This document shows positions 50,244 through 60,248 of a stretch of 64,000 nucleotides of DNA, piece after piece (the first letter of the stretch is position 1; every line of letters starts with the position of its first letter). The position numbers were made by a program, and so were the translations under genes. Below the pieces are notes generated by a model, which was given only the letters and a program-made list of their open reading frames with translations, was not told where the DNA came from and searched no databases. This DNA comes from Paenibacillus tyrphae (GTDB taxonomy: Bacteria > Bacillota > Bacilli > Paenibacillales > NBRC-103111), in NCBI RefSeq assembly GCF_024158745.1, contig NZ_JAMZAW010000009.1:227001-291000 (forward strand). The letters run 5' to 3'.

Positions 50244-52178
50244 TTATGCATTCGATTTGGTTACAATTTTGTAGTAGGTATTGACGGTTAAGAAGTAATA
50301 AACGATGTACATGCAAGCGTAAGCGCCTATGCAGATCAAGACGGGAATCACCAGGTTCGTTTGAATGAGCCTGGATAAAGCAGTTAATGCGACGGCGCAA
50401 TGCGCAATTCCCGCGATTAACGGCAGGGCGAAGACGAATAAGATTTGTTTGGCGATCGATTTGCGAATTTCTTTTTTGTTCACGCCGATCTTGTGCAGAA
50501 TGATGTAACGGTCCTTATCCGCGTTGGCTTCCGTGAGCTGTTTAAAGTAAATGATGCTTCCCGTGGCGGCGAGAAAAACCAATCCCAGAAACCCGCCCAT
50601 AAAAATGATTAATCCCGTGGATTCCATACCGGCGGCATAATCCGTGTAGAAGCTGGAAAAGTGCGCTTCCCGCGGCAGCATGGATTGAATCTCGCTCGTT
50701 AAGGACTTCGCATCGTCCTCGTGTGTAATCTTGTAAGCTTCCATATGAACGAGGGGAGCTTCTTTTTGTAATCTGGCAAAGACCTCGTCGCTAACGACGA
50801 CCGTCGTATTCGCCGTCCGAAGATTGAGGACGTTATATTGCTTCAGGTTTGTGAAGGTAACGTTCTCCGCAAGCTCCTTCGCCTTCAAGGACACCGTCGA
50901 GCCTACATATTCAGGTGAGAGTCCTTCGTAATACCCTGCATCCAATACGGCTGCTTCTTGCCCTTTCAGCGACAGCGAATCTTTTCTTTGCTGAATTTCC
51001 GCCAGTTTGTTAAAAGCTGTATTGGAAATAAGGGTATAGCTCACAATATCGCTGGAAATTTTACTGTTAAGGCTCGTAATATCTACCTTCATTTGCAGAG
51101 CCGGAATGCGCTCATGATAAACAACCTCATGCTTCTGATCGCGCGAAATCCGGTCTTGGACTTCATTCGTTGTACGCTGGTCGTTCGCTATAAACATCAT
51201 GCTGTTCGGATCGGCAAGCGCGACGCTGCTTCGGTTGTTGTAATAGAAGCTGTACGCCGTTCCGACGGCCGTCAGTGTCGTCGCGCTCAGGACGGCAATG
51301 ATCGTTAACGTGCGGGCGTTTCCTTTCATGCGGTACAGAAGCTGGGAGGTGCTGATGAGTTGGACGCCGTTCCAAAATCTTTTTTTGTTTTTCCGGGCCA
51401 TCTTCAACAGGTACACGATGAAGGTGCTGTACAGTAAATAAGTGCCTATGATTACGGTGACAACGATCACGAGAGGCGTCACCATGAAGCCCAATTTTCG
51501 CCAAACAGCGGACTCCAATATGTTTTGAAGCGCCAGCCAGTAGCCGATGCCAATGCAGAGTACGGCTAACAACGCCATCGCTAGGGAGGCTTTTGGCTCT
51601 TGCTCCCCTTCTTTGTCTGCCTGGAACAGCTCGATTAATTTGAACCGGTAAATCAATCGGTACCCGTGAAACGACGTAATGACGGTAATTACGGTGAATA
51701 CGACGATTGTATTGATCACCGCTTGCGGCGAAATATGAAAATTCGCCATCGCGTCATAGCCCATGACCTTCATCAAAATCGTCACAAACCCTCGGGACAA
51801 TAACGACCCGAGCAGGATGCCGATCACGAGGGCGAAGAGGCCCATCATCAAGTTTTCGTAGAACAACATCCGGCCGATTTGCTTCTTCCGCACGCCGAGC
51901 AGCGAGTATAGGCCGACTTCTTTTTTACGCTTGCGGGTGAAGAAGGCATTGGAGTACCAGATGAAAATGGCGACGAAAATCATCAAGACCGCCGAAGCCC
52001 CGGTAAAGGCGGAGCTGATTTTCGGCGAAGCGTCCGACGTGGCCAAGATCGTCGAATCGTATTTTAACGAAACGAACGTAAAGTAGATGACGATGCTGAA
52101 AATCATCGAAGCAAAGTACAGGAAGTAGTTGGTGAAGTTTTTCCGGATGTTTTTTCCGGCAAGCTGAATTAGCGTCAT
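50244..52178 (-). CDS. BceB/YxdM-type ABC transporter permease
   Basis: A 644-residue FtsX-type permease with ten predicted helices and a large extracellular domain between helices 7 and 8 (about residues 310-510), as in Bce-type peptide-antibiotic transporters. It starts directly after the ATPase stop. TRKRKKEVGLYSLLGVRKKQ is the family's cytoplasmic loop. These systems free lipid-linked cell-wall precursors from antimicrobial peptides and signal through a two-component pair. Confidence 0.92.
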   Translation of the reverse strand: MTLIQLAGKNIRKNFTNYFLYFASMIFSIVIYFTFVSLKYDSTILATSDASPKISSAFTGASAVLMIFVAIFIWYSNAFFTRKRKKEVGLYSLLGVRKKQIGRMLFYENLMMGLFALVIGILLGSLLSRGFVTILMKVMGYDAMANFHISPQAVINTIVVFTVITVITSFHGYRLIYRFKLIELFQADKEGEQEPKASLAMALLAVLCIGIGYWLALQNILESAVWRKLGFMVTPLVIVVTVIIGTYLLYSTFIVYLLKMARKNKKRFWNGVQLISTSQLLYRMKGNARTLTIIAVLSATTLTAVGTAYSFYYNNRSSVALADPNSMMFIANDQRTTNEVQDRISRDQKHEVVYHERIPALQMKVDITSLNSKISSDIVSYTLISNTAFNKLAEIQQRKDSLSLKGQEAAVLDAGYYEGLSPEYVGSTVSLKAKELAENVTFTNLKQYNVLNLRTANTTVVVSDEVFARLQKEAPLVHMEAYKITHEDDAKSLTSEIQSMLPREAHFSSFYTDYAAGMESTGLIIFMGGFLGLVFLAATGSIIYFKQLTEANADKDRYIILHKIGVNKKEIRKSIAKQILFVFALPLIAGIAHCAVALTALSRLIQTNLVIPVLICIGAYACMYIVYYFLTVNTYYKIVTKSNA

Positions 52179-52934
52179 TTACCGCCCACCTCCAAGCGAA
52201 GCGAGGACATCCAATATTTTTTGGAAAAATTCCTGCCGCGATTGCTGGAGCTTATGAATTTCGGCGTACATTTTGCCGTCTTTAATAAATAAGATTCGCT
52301 TGCAGAAGCTTGCGGCAAACGCATCGTGCGTCACCATCATGATCGTCGATCGATGCCGTTCGTTGAGCATGGTCAGGCTTTCGAGTAGGCTGGTGGCCGA
52401 TTTCGAATCCAATGCGCCCGTCGGCTCGTCCGCCAGAATTAAGCTTGGATTGGCAACAATGGCGCGCGACGCGGCTGTCCGCTGCTTCTGGCCCCCGGAG
52501 ATGTGATAGGGATATTTATCGAGAATATCCCGGATGCCGAACGTATCGGCGATTTCATGGACGCGCGCTTCGATTTCCTTGGCCGGAACCTTCGATAAGG
52601 CAAGCGGAAGCAGGATGTTTTCCTTGACCGTCAGCGTATCGAGAAGGTTATAGTCCTGAAAAATAAAGCCGAGCTGATTGCGGCGGAAGTCCGACAATTG
52701 TTCCTCATTCATCTTCACGATATGTTGACCGGCGATGACGATTTCCCCGGACGACGGGGTATCGATGGTGGACAAAATATTGAGCAAGGTGGATTTCCCC
52801 GCCCCCGAAGGCCCCATGATGCCGATAAACTCGCTTTCCTTCACTTCCAGATCGATATCTTCCAGCGCTTTGTATTGATTTTCCTTCGTGCCGTATATTT
52901 TTTGAACGTTGCTTGCTTGTAAGATGGTTTTCAT
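52179..52934 (-). CDS. BceA/YxdL-type ABC transporter ATPase
   Basis: A 251-residue ATPase. Walker A GPSGAGKST, Q-loop FIFQDYNLLDTL, signature ISGGQKQR, Walker B LILADEPTGALD, H-loop MVTHD. AAGGAGG precedes the ATG. First gene of the operon; its promoter region has repeated ACCTTACA elements. A ~45-residue C-terminal helix (ILFIKDGKMYAEIHKLQQSR) is typical of the MacB/Bce-type subfamily. Confidence 0.94.
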   Translation of the reverse strand: MKTILQASNVQKIYGTKENQYKALEDIDLEVKESEFIGIMGPSGAGKSTLLNILSTIDTPSSGEIVIAGQHIVKMNEEQLSDFRRNQLGFIFQDYNLLDTLTVKENILLPLALSKVPAKEIEARVHEIADTFGIRDILDKYPYHISGGQKQRTAASRAIVANPSLILADEPTGALDSKSATSLLESLTMLNERHRSTIMMVTHDAFAASFCKRILFIKDGKMYAEIHKLQQSRQEFFQKILDVLASLGGGR

Positions 52935-52966
52935 GAAGCAATCCTCCTTGTATCTCTACAAGAACG

Positions 52967-53023
52967 ATTATAGTTCGCCGCACCTTACAGCGTTTTAATA
53001 GGAACCTTACAGGAACCTTAAAA
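52967..53023 (-). promoter_or_regulatory. Promoter and repeat cluster of the Bce/Yxd-type operon
   Basis: Minus-strand TATAAT (52967-52972) has no good -35 at 17 bases, as expected for an activated promoter. Upstream on the same side lie three related repeats: ACCTTACA at 52982 and 53004, and ACCTTAAA at 53016 (plus-strand reading). They are likely sites for the OmpR-type regulator. Confidence 0.6.
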
Positions 53024-53158
53024 AAGTAGGGGAATGGGAAAAAAGGCTTGTAAACAAGCTTTATTGAGCACGATCTTATGAAGGAATTTTTGGTAATTTG
53101 TCGAAAACAGTCTATCATGTCAAACTTCGACAAAAAAAGAATAGGCGGGTCAAGAAAA

Positions 53159-54904
53159 ATGCGGAGATATTTTTTTATACTTATCATTTTCATGATGTCG
53201 GTCATGCTTGAGGATTCGCTGCGAACGGCTCATGCGGAAGAACAGCGGATCGAGGTCATCCTGGACGGAGAACGAATGACATTTCCTGCGGACCCGGTGC
53301 TCATCGACGGCTCGGTATTCGTCCCTATGCGCACTTTGTTCGAGAACCTCGGGTATAGTGTAGAATGGTTTCCGGAAAAGCAGGTCATTTCCGCAGAAAA
53401 ACAAGGCAAAACACTCAGTATGGGAATAGATTGGCCCTATGCGTCTTTGGACAATAAACAAATGATTCCCTTGTCCTTGCCGCCGCGCTTGATCGATGGC
53501 GACACCTATGTGCCTTTGCGGTTTGTCGGTGAAGTTTCGGGCAAGCATGTAAAGTGGGACGCCGCATCGAAAACGGTATTCATTCAAAATATTACAGACG
53601 AAACGCTCGGGGAGGCGCTGAGCGACATGCTCAAGCCGGATTGGTACGAAGAGCAAGGTGTGCTTCCCTACCGTAGTCTGACGATGGACTTTGACAAACA
53701 AAGACGCTTGATCACGTTTACGATTGAGCTAAATGACGGTCGTCTGAAGTCCGGCTCCTCCGCAGGGGTGAGCCATCCGTTTGCTCAGTACATATCCCTC
53801 GCCGAAAAACGCTTGCCCAAAACAGCGATGTCTTTGCATCGAAAAGTATCAAAATGGGCGAAGGAAGTACACATTCGAGTCGTGTATGAGAACCACTTGC
53901 TTCAGCAATATTCGGTCCCCAATCCCAATGAGGTGAACGAGCCTGATCCTGGTTTTGTCGTCGAAGCGAACGGCGCCGGCCAAATCGAGCTAAAGTATTT
54001 TAACGAAGAAGGAAGATGGCTCAGCCTCTCTCCTCCCGCAGGCATGGATCTGAGTGAGGAGTCCAAGATTGCTTCGACGGTCGCAACCCACCTGAAGGCG
54101 ATTCGTGAGGGAGATGCCGGCCTCTACCTGAACACGATCAGCGATACAAGCGACCAGAAGGCTGCTAAGGCTAACGCCGACTATCTCCAGGCGCATCCAA
54201 TAGACGTCACGCCAGAGAAGATGGCTTTTCTTCACATGACCGATCGAATGGCAATCGTTACCGTTTCAGAGCAGTACCGGATCGGTTCAAAACTGCGAAA
54301 GCACGAGCTGTATTATGTGCTGGTCCGGACGACCGAAGGCGACTGGAAGATGGAAGGGAATGACTTCTCCCAGCTTGACCCCTACTGGGATGGTGCAATT
54401 TCCAAAGACGGCTATGAACTTGAACCCTTTACCGATAAGGACAAAAGCGAGGTTCGTAAACTGCTTGAGGCAAGGTTATCCGCCATGGATGCCAAGGATA
54501 TGAAAGCCTTTGAAGCAACCTACGACCCTGCTTCCCTGAACTCCAGGAGAATCGAAATGACCGAACAGTTTAAAAAAGCCGATCTGGAGTACCAACTGTT
54601 CCCTGAGGACTTTACTTTTCTCGGAACAAACACAGTGCCAATCAACCTTTTGGCCAGCACGGACACTATCCGAGTGTATTATGTGGTGGGGCATGTGCTG
54701 CACAAGAAAAAACCGTCAGATACTTCGTATTTTCGGAACCAGCATCGGTTTGTGTTGTATACGCTGAGCAAGAAGGACGGCCGGTTCTACGTGTGGGAAA
54801 CATTGGGGCTCGGAGTTCGCTACGCCAGCATGTATTCTCTGGAATCCATGGCACGTTTGTTGGATCCGAATTACAATCCGTTGAAAGGGCACGAGATCAA
54901 GTAA
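53159..54904 (+). CDS. Secreted stalk-domain (copper amine oxidase N-like) protein
   Basis: A 581-residue exported protein. The start is placed at ATG 53159, which gives a normal signal peptide (MRRYFFILIIFMMSVML, cleavage near AHA). Residues ~25-150 carry the repeat unit FVPMRTLFENLGYSVEW and YVPLRFVGEVSGKHVKWD of the copper-amine-oxidase-like stalk domain (PF07833), common in Paenibacillus surface proteins. The rest (~400 residues) holds two related helix-strand segments with DAKDMKAFEATYDP and IREGDAGLYLNTI, similar to SnoaL/NTF2-like folds. The role is unknown. It is divergent from the ABC operon. Confidence 0.78.
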   Translation: MRRYFFILIIFMMSVMLEDSLRTAHAEEQRIEVILDGERMTFPADPVLIDGSVFVPMRTLFENLGYSVEWFPEKQVISAEKQGKTLSMGIDWPYASLDNKQMIPLSLPPRLIDGDTYVPLRFVGEVSGKHVKWDAASKTVFIQNITDETLGEALSDMLKPDWYEEQGVLPYRSLTMDFDKQRRLITFTIELNDGRLKSGSSAGVSHPFAQYISLAEKRLPKTAMSLHRKVSKWAKEVHIRVVYENHLLQQYSVPNPNEVNEPDPGFVVEANGAGQIELKYFNEEGRWLSLSPPAGMDLSEESKIASTVATHLKAIREGDAGLYLNTISDTSDQKAAKANADYLQAHPIDVTPEKMAFLHMTDRMAIVTVSEQYRIGSKLRKHELYYVLVRTTEGDWKMEGNDFSQLDPYWDGAISKDGYELEPFTDKDKSEVRKLLEARLSAMDAKDMKAFEATYDPASLNSRRIEMTEQFKKADLEYQLFPEDFTFLGTNTVPINLLASTDTIRVYYVVGHVLHKKKPSDTSYFRNQHRFVLYTLSKKDGRFYVWETLGLGVRYASMYSLESMARLLDPNYNPLKGHEIK

Positions 54905-54960
54905 ACGACGCAAGGATACGTCGGCAAGCCTAAGTTATTTTGCATCATGTCGGTAACGCA

Positions 54961-55012
54961 AAAGAGGGTGTTCCAAAAGCTATGAAAATGGCTGAGGGGC
55001 ACCCTCTTTTGT
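54961..55012 (+). terminator. Terminator after the stalk-domain gene
   Basis: AAAAGAGGGTG pairs with CACCCTCTTTT around a long loop; the T-run is part of the stem. It separates this gene from the urease operon. Confidence 0.8.
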
Positions 55013-55164
55013 GTCGAAGAAGTGAAAAAATTAATTTAATTGTAAATATTTAACCTTAGAATAATATTCCATTAATCTAATTTTAATAACACGGCGCTAG
55101 AATGATCTTGTTTCACAGGAAAAACATTCCAATCAGGCTCGACATCACACAAGGAGGATGGACT

Positions 55165-55467
55165 ATGAAACTCTCGCTTCGAGAGCAGGAGAAATTAATG
55201 ATTGTGGTAGCGGCCGACTTGGCAAGGCGCCGGAAGGAGAGAGGGCTCAAGCTGAATTATCCCGAAGCGGTCGCGTTGATCACTTATGAAATTCTGGAAG
55301 GAGCGCGGGACGGGAAAACCGTTGCGCAGCTTATGAGAGAGGGCACGAAGGTGCTATCGCGTGAGGATGTTATGGAAGGTGTTCCCGAAATGATCCATGA
55401 CGTGCAAGTGGAAGCCACATTCCCGGACGGGACGAAGCTTGTAACGGTTCATGAACCGATCAAATAG
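55165..55467 (+). CDS. ureA: Urease gamma subunit
   Basis: A 100-residue structural subunit of the nickel enzyme that splits urea into ammonia and carbon dioxide. The start is ATG 55165, 7 bases after [28 protein letters not shown] and [11 protein letters not shown] are hallmark segments, and the length is the family standard. First gene of ureABCEFGD. The ~100 bases upstream are very AT-rich; I found no clear TnrA/GlnR site (TGTNA-N7-TNACA). Confidence 0.97.
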   Translation: MKLSLREQEKLMIVVAADLARRRKERGLKLNYPEAVALITYEILEGARDGKTVAQLMREGTKVLSREDVMEGVPEMIHDVQVEATFPDGTKLVTVHEPIK

Positions 55468-55517
55468 TTTTATCTGAATCTAACCATCCATCATTCGGAA
55501 GAGAAGGAGAATTGGAT

Positions 55518-55829
55518 ATGATCCCAGGGGAATATATTTTGCGGAATGACGACATCGTTTGCAACGCGGGAAAAAAGAGTATCGCCCTCGAGGTGCTTAA
55601 TACAGGGGATCGTCCTATTCAGGTAGGCTCTCATTACCATTTCTATGAAGTAAACACAGCTCTCACATTCGATCGGGAAGCTGCCTTTGGCATGCGGCTG
55701 AACATCCCGGCCGGTGCAGCCGTGCGCTTCGAGCCCGGCGATTCAAAAACGATAGAGCTGATCCCCTTTGCCGGAGAACGCCGTGTGTATGGCTTCAATA
55801 ACAAAACCGAAGGCTCAGTGAACAGATAG
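55518..55829 (+). CDS. ureB: Urease beta subunit
   Basis: A 103-residue structural subunit. The start is ATG 55518, 8 bases after AAGGAG; TTG 55512 is too close. [28 protein letters not shown] and [17 protein letters not shown] are diagnostic. It is slightly shorter than Bacillus UreB because the C-terminal tail ends soon after RRVYGFNNK. It forms the trimeric core with UreA and UreC. Confidence 0.97.
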   Translation: MIPGEYILRNDDIVCNAGKKSIALEVLNTGDRPIQVGSHYHFYEVNTALTFDREAAFGMRLNIPAGAAVRFEPGDSKTIELIPFAGERRVYGFNNKTEGSVNR

Positions 55830-55884
55830 ACGTACGCGGTCAGCATCGCACAGTTTACAGCAGAAATATAAGGGAGGAACAATC

Positions 55885-57597
55885 ATGAGTTTCAGTATGT
55901 CAAGAAGACAATATGCAGATATGTACGGACCGACAACTGGAGATGCCGTCCGTTTGGCGGATACAGAGCTGTTCATTGAGATCGAAAAAGATTATACACA
56001 GTACGGGGAAGAAGCCAAATTTGGTGGCGGGAAGTCGATACGCGACGGTATGGGACAGCATCCGCTGGCTGTACGCGCAGAAGGGGTTATGGATGTCGTC
56101 ATAACCAATGCGATTATCGTGGACTATACCGGGATCTATAAAGCGGATATTGGCATCCGCGACGGGAAAATTGCCGGAATCGGCAAAAGCGGCAACCCCT
56201 TGGTGATGGATGGTGTGGACCTTATTATCGGCGCAGGGACCGAAATCATTGCCGGGGAGGGCAAAATCGTAACGGCAGGCGGCATCGATACCCATGTCCA
56301 CTTTATTAACCCGATGCAAGTCGAAGCTGCCCTAACCTCCGGTCTGACTACGCTGATCGGCGGAGGGACAGGCCCTGCGGAAGGAACGAAGGCGACGACG
56401 TGCACACCCGGAGAGTGGAACATCTATCGTATGCTTGAAGCTGCAGAAGGTCTCCCGATCAATGTCGGCTTCTTGGGCAAAGGGAACGGATCAGCCGAAG
56501 AGCCGCTGGCCGAGCAGGTGCGTGCCGGAGCGATCGGCTTGAAAATCCATGAAGACTGGGGTGCAACGGCCTCGACCATCGATCATGCGCTGCGTGTCGC
56601 AGACGAATATGATGTTCAGGTGGCGATCCATACCGATACGCTGAATGAGTTCGGCTTTGTCGAGGATACGATTGCTGCGATTCATGGCCGTGTCATCCAT
56701 ACCTTCCATACGGAAGGTGCCGGAGGCGGACATGCCCCGGATATTATCAAGATGGCGGGCTACGCCAATGTCCTTCCCGCCTCAACCAATCCGACCCGTC
56801 CGTTCACGGTCAATACGATCGACGAGCATCTGGATATGCTGATGGTCTGCCATCATCTAAGCCCCAAGGTGCCTGAAGATATCGCCTTCGCCGATTCGCG
56901 TATCCGCAGAGAGACGATCGCTGCCGAAGATATATTGCACGATCTTGGCATTATCAGCATTATGAGCTCCGATTCTCAGGCGATGGGCCGGGTAGCGGAA
57001 GTCATTATGCGGACCTGGCAGACCGCCGACAAAATGAAGAAGCAAAGAGGCAAGCTGCAGGGAGATGCCGGCGTTGGCGATAACGAGCGGGTCAAGCGGT
57101 ATATAGCCAAATATACAATTAACCCTGCTATCGCTCAGGGGATCGGCAGCTATGTAGGTTCCGTCGAAGCAGGTAAAATTGCGGACCTCGTATTTTGGGA
57201 ACCGGCCTTTTTCGGGGTGAAGCCGGAGATGGTCATGAAGAACGGCATGGTCGTCCACAGCTTGATGGGAGACGCTAATGCCTCCATTCCGACGCCGCAG
57301 CCGATTTTATACCGTCCCATGTTTGCGTCCTACGGCAAAGCGCTGCAAAGCAGCTCCATCACCTTTGTGTCCCAGGCAGCCTATGATCTTGGCGTTCATG
57401 AAAAGCTGGGCTTGCAAAAAATGGTGCTGCCGGTTCACGGCATTCGCCATGTAAGCAAAAAAGATATGAAGCATAACGCTGAAACGCCGGAGATCACGGT
57501 GGATGCGCAAACGTATGAAGTGCGCGTGGACGGTGAGCTGTTGACCTGCGAGCCCGTTGATGTTGTGCCGATGGCACAGCGCTATTTCCTATTCTGA
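55885..57597 (+). CDS. ureC: Urease alpha (catalytic) subunit
   Basis: A 570-residue amidohydrolase-fold subunit with the two-nickel centre. Visible active-site parts: THVHFINP (His pair), GLKIHEDWG with the carbamylated Lys, [19 protein letters not shown], the flap MVCHHLSP with the conserved Cys/His, and SSDSQAMGR with the Asp ligand. All are intact. AGGGAGG precedes the ATG by 8 bases. Catalytic activity is expected if nickel is supplied. Confidence 0.98.
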   Translation: MSFSMSRRQYADMYGPTTGDAVRLADTELFIEIEKDYTQYGEEAKFGGGKSIRDGMGQHPLAVRAEGVMDVVITNAIIVDYTGIYKADIGIRDGKIAGIGKSGNPLVMDGVDLIIGAGTEIIAGEGKIVTAGGIDTHVHFINPMQVEAALTSGLTTLIGGGTGPAEGTKATTCTPGEWNIYRMLEAAEGLPINVGFLGKGNGSAEEPLAEQVRAGAIGLKIHEDWGATASTIDHALRVADEYDVQVAIHTDTLNEFGFVEDTIAAIHGRVIHTFHTEGAGGGHAPDIIKMAGYANVLPASTNPTRPFTVNTIDEHLDMLMVCHHLSPKVPEDIAFADSRIRRETIAAEDILHDLGIISIMSSDSQAMGRVAEVIMRTWQTADKMKKQRGKLQGDAGVGDNERVKRYIAKYTINPAIAQGIGSYVGSVEAGKIADLVFWEPAFFGVKPEMVMKNGMVVHSLMGDANASIPTPQPILYRPMFASYGKALQSSSITFVSQAAYDLGVHEKLGLQKMVLPVHGIRHVSKKDMKHNAETPEITVDAQTYEVRVDGELLTCEPVDVVPMAQRYFLF

Positions 57598-57607
57598 GGT
57601 GAACCCG

Positions 57608-58063
57608 ATGATTATTGAACAAGTTGTAACCCATGTTGATCAGCTAAGCAGCGAAGAGCTGAAGAAGCGTCATATTGAAAAAGTATATCTGGAAAGCAGC
57701 GATCTGGTAAAAAGAATCCAACGAGTGACAACCGACCATGGCAAGGAGCTGGGCATTCGCTTGAAGGAAGCGAAAGACCTCGTAGCCGGGGACATTCTGT
57801 ACATGGATGATCATAACCTCATCATGATCGATGTGGTTCCGGATGATCTTCTTGTCATCCGTCCGCGGACACTGCAGGAGATGGGCGATATTGCCCATAA
57901 GCTTGGCAACCGCCATCTGCCGGCTCAATTCGAAGGAGATGCGATGCTGATCCAATATGATTATCTGGTGGAAGAGCTTCTGCAGGAGGTGGGCATTCCA
58001 TTTTCCCGCGAGAAGACGCAGGTCAAGCGGGCATTCCGCCATATCGGCCACAGCCATGGATAA
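57608..58063 (+). CDS. ureE: Urease accessory protein UreE
   Basis: A 151-residue nickel metallochaperone. The start is ATG 57608, just after the ureC stop, with GAGGTGAA upstream. The N-terminal peptide-binding part and the C-terminal metal-binding domain with [12 protein letters not shown] (conserved metal His) are present. The end RHIGHSHG carries only two or three His rather than a long His tail, so nickel storage is modest. Overlaps ureF by 8 bases. Confidence 0.95.
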   Translation: MIIEQVVTHVDQLSSEELKKRHIEKVYLESSDLVKRIQRVTTDHGKELGIRLKEAKDLVAGDILYMDDHNLIMIDVVPDDLLVIRPRTLQEMGDIAHKLGNRHLPAQFEGDAMLIQYDYLVEELLQEVGIPFSREKTQVKRAFRHIGHSHG

Positions 58064-58742
58064 GCAATGGCTCACTTTGCTTCAATGGTGTGACTCGAAT
58101 TTGCCGACCGGGGCGTTCAGTCATTCCTTCGGGCTGGAAACGTATATGCAGGAAGGCAAGGTTACGGACAAACACAGCTTCAAAAAGTGGCTTGAAGTCT
58201 ATATTCGGGAGCAGCTCATCTACTCAGATGGGCTGGCTTTCCGCCTTGTATCCGAAGCGCTTCAGGCGGGCGAGCCGGAGAAGGTCTGGGAGATTGACCG
58301 CATCCTGTTCGCCCAGCTTCTTCCGAAGGAGGTTCGAGAGGCGAGCCAGCGAATGGGCGAGCGGATGCTGAAGCTTGGCAACGATCTGTACCGGTCGCCA
58401 CTTCTGGCTGACTACCAGCAGCGGGTCCGGGCACGGCTTTCCTTCGGTCATCCGGCTATTGTGTTCGCTCTGCTAGCAAGGCATTTTGAAATTTCGCCAT
58501 CCCAGGCGCTGCTGTCTTACTTATTCTCATGCACGACAAGTTTAATTCAAAATGGCGTCAGAGGCATTCCGCTTGGGCAAACCGACGGGCAGCAGCTCAT
58601 TCATGAGCTTCAGGAAGAACTGATCCAGGCGGTCGACAGAATCGGACAATTAGAGCCGGACGATCTGGGCATCGCATCTCCGGGCCTTGAATGCTCCCAA
58701 ATGATCCATGAGCGTCTGCACGTGCGATTGTTTATGTCCTAG
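58056..58742 (+). CDS. ureF: Urease accessory protein UreF
   Basis: A 228-residue helical scaffold protein of the urease activation complex. The start is ATG 58056, inside the ureE end. [20 protein letters not shown] is the family start, and the C-terminal [19 protein letters not shown] its end. It binds UreD and UreG and steers GTP-dependent nickel insertion. Confidence 0.95.
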   Translation: MDKQWLTLLQWCDSNLPTGAFSHSFGLETYMQEGKVTDKHSFKKWLEVYIREQLIYSDGLAFRLVSEALQAGEPEKVWEIDRILFAQLLPKEVREASQRMGERMLKLGNDLYRSPLLADYQQRVRARLSFGHPAIVFALLARHFEISPSQALLSYLFSCTTSLIQNGVRGIPLGQTDGQQLIHELQEELIQAVDRIGQLEPDDLGIASPGLECSQMIHERLHVRLFMS

Positions 58743-58789
58743 AGACATCGCCAGTTACATCATACCATCACAGAAAGCAGGGAACGGAT

Positions 58790-59401
58790 ATGAAAGCAAT
58801 CAGAATCGGAGTCGGCGGTCCTGTCGGCGCCGGAAAAACCATGCTTGTCGAGAAATTAACCCGTTACATGAGCGAAGACATTAGCATGGCTGTCGTCACC
58901 AACGATATTTACACCAAGGAAGATGCGAAATTCCTGATGGAAAACGGCGTACTGCCGACAGACCGGATCATTGGCGTGGAGACAGGAGGCTGCCCGCATA
59001 CCGCGATCCGGGAAGATGCGTCGATGAACTTCGCGGCCATTGATGAGCTTGTGAACCGGCATCCGGACGTTCAGCTTATATTCGTGGAAAGCGGCGGCGA
59101 TAACCTGGCGGCTACGTTCAGCCCTGAGCTGGTAGACTTCTCCATCTATATTATCGACGTGGCGCAAGGCGAGAAAATTCCGCGTAAAGGCGGACAGGGC
59201 ATGATCAAATCCGATCTGTTCATTATCAATAAGATTGATTTGGCGCCTTATGTCGGCGCAAGCCTGGAAGTGATGGCTAAGGACACCCATACGTTCCGGG
59301 GGAACAAGCCGTTTGTATTCACCAATCTGAAGGACAATAAGGGCCTCGACGAAGTAATCCAATGGATCAAGGACAATGCCATGCTGGCAGGCTTGGAGTA
59401 A
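58790..59401 (+). CDS. ureG: Urease accessory GTPase UreG
   Basis: A 203-residue SIMIBI GTPase. P-loop [11 protein letters not shown] at residues 6-16, the metal-binding Cys-Pro-His in [16 protein letters not shown], the acidic [11 protein letters not shown], and the NKID guanine motif are all present. Provides the GTP-driven step of nickel insertion. ureD follows after 2 bases. Confidence 0.97.
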   Translation: MKAIRIGVGGPVGAGKTMLVEKLTRYMSEDISMAVVTNDIYTKEDAKFLMENGVLPTDRIIGVETGGCPHTAIREDASMNFAAIDELVNRHPDVQLIFVESGGDNLAATFSPELVDFSIYIIDVAQGEKIPRKGGQGMIKSDLFIINKIDLAPYVGASLEVMAKDTHTFRGNKPFVFTNLKDNKGLDEVIQWIKDNAMLAGLE

Positions 59402-59403
59402 CC

Positions 59404-60225
59404 ATGGAATGGACGGGATATCTGCGGCTGGCGGTTGCACCTAAGCAAGGGAAGACCATAGCGACGGATTTGTACTATGAAAATGCATTCAAGCTGACTC
59501 GCCCACTGTATCCCGATGAATCCGGACAGCCGCATTACTATATTTTAAACCCGGGCGGCGGGTATGTGGACGGTGACCGGTACAAGCTGGATATCGAGCT
59601 CGCCGAAGACGCCAGACTGCTGCTCACGACCCAATCGTCGACCAAAGTATACAAGACCCGAAATACGGCGCCGGTTCAGGATATGGAGATCAGGATGAAA
59701 AAGGGCAGCTTCCTGGAATATGTGCCCGATCCGCTGATTGCTTACCGGCATGCACAGTACAAGCAAAAGACAACGATTCGGATGGAGCGGGGCTCAACGC
59801 TCATCTTCAGTGATATCGTGACACCGGGATGGTCGCCGGATGGCGAATTATTCAGCTACGACAGGCTGAGATTGAAGACGGAAATTTATGTAGACGGCGA
59901 TCTGGCCGTTTACGATCAGGTGAGACTGGCTCCTTCGGAGCAAGACTTGACAGGCATTGGTTTGCTGGAGGGTTATACTCATTTCGGGTCGCTGATCGTC
60001 GTTGGTGAGCAGATGACTTCGGATTTTCTGGATCAGCTCTATGAGGCCATGGACGCCGGGACAGCGCCGTGCAGAATGGGGCTGTCCATGCTGCCCGTCC
60101 CTGGATTTTCGGTGCGTGTACTCGCTTCGTCCACACAGGATATTGAGCGGTTATTTGCAGCCTGCCAAAGGCTGGTTCGTGAGCAATGGCTGGGGCTTAA
60201 GCCTGTATTTCTCAGAAAATATTAA
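59404..60225 (+). CDS. ureD: Urease accessory protein UreD
   Basis: A 273-residue scaffold protein that binds the apo-urease. The start is ATG 59404, right after the ureG stop. YYILNPGGGYVDGDRYKLD and LTTQSSTKVYKT are strong UreD signatures, as are EYVPDPLIAYRHAQY and ERGSTLIFSDIVTPGW. Its position at the end of ureABCEFG is usual for Bacillota. Confidence 0.95.
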   Translation: MEWTGYLRLAVAPKQGKTIATDLYYENAFKLTRPLYPDESGQPHYYILNPGGGYVDGDRYKLDIELAEDARLLLTTQSSTKVYKTRNTAPVQDMEIRMKKGSFLEYVPDPLIAYRHAQYKQKTTIRMERGSTLIFSDIVTPGWSPDGELFSYDRLRLKTEIYVDGDLAVYDQVRLAPSEQDLTGIGLLEGYTHFGSLIVVGEQMTSDFLDQLYEAMDAGTAPCRMGLSMLPVPGFSVRVLASSTQDIERLFAACQRLVREQWLGLKPVFLRKY

Positions 60226-60248
60226 ATTGACGCCTGAGGAGCCGTGAA

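Noticed and set aside
55030..55110. Possible TnrA/GlnR site before ureA
   Set aside because: The AT-rich stretch has TGTAA but not the matching TNACA at the right spacing.
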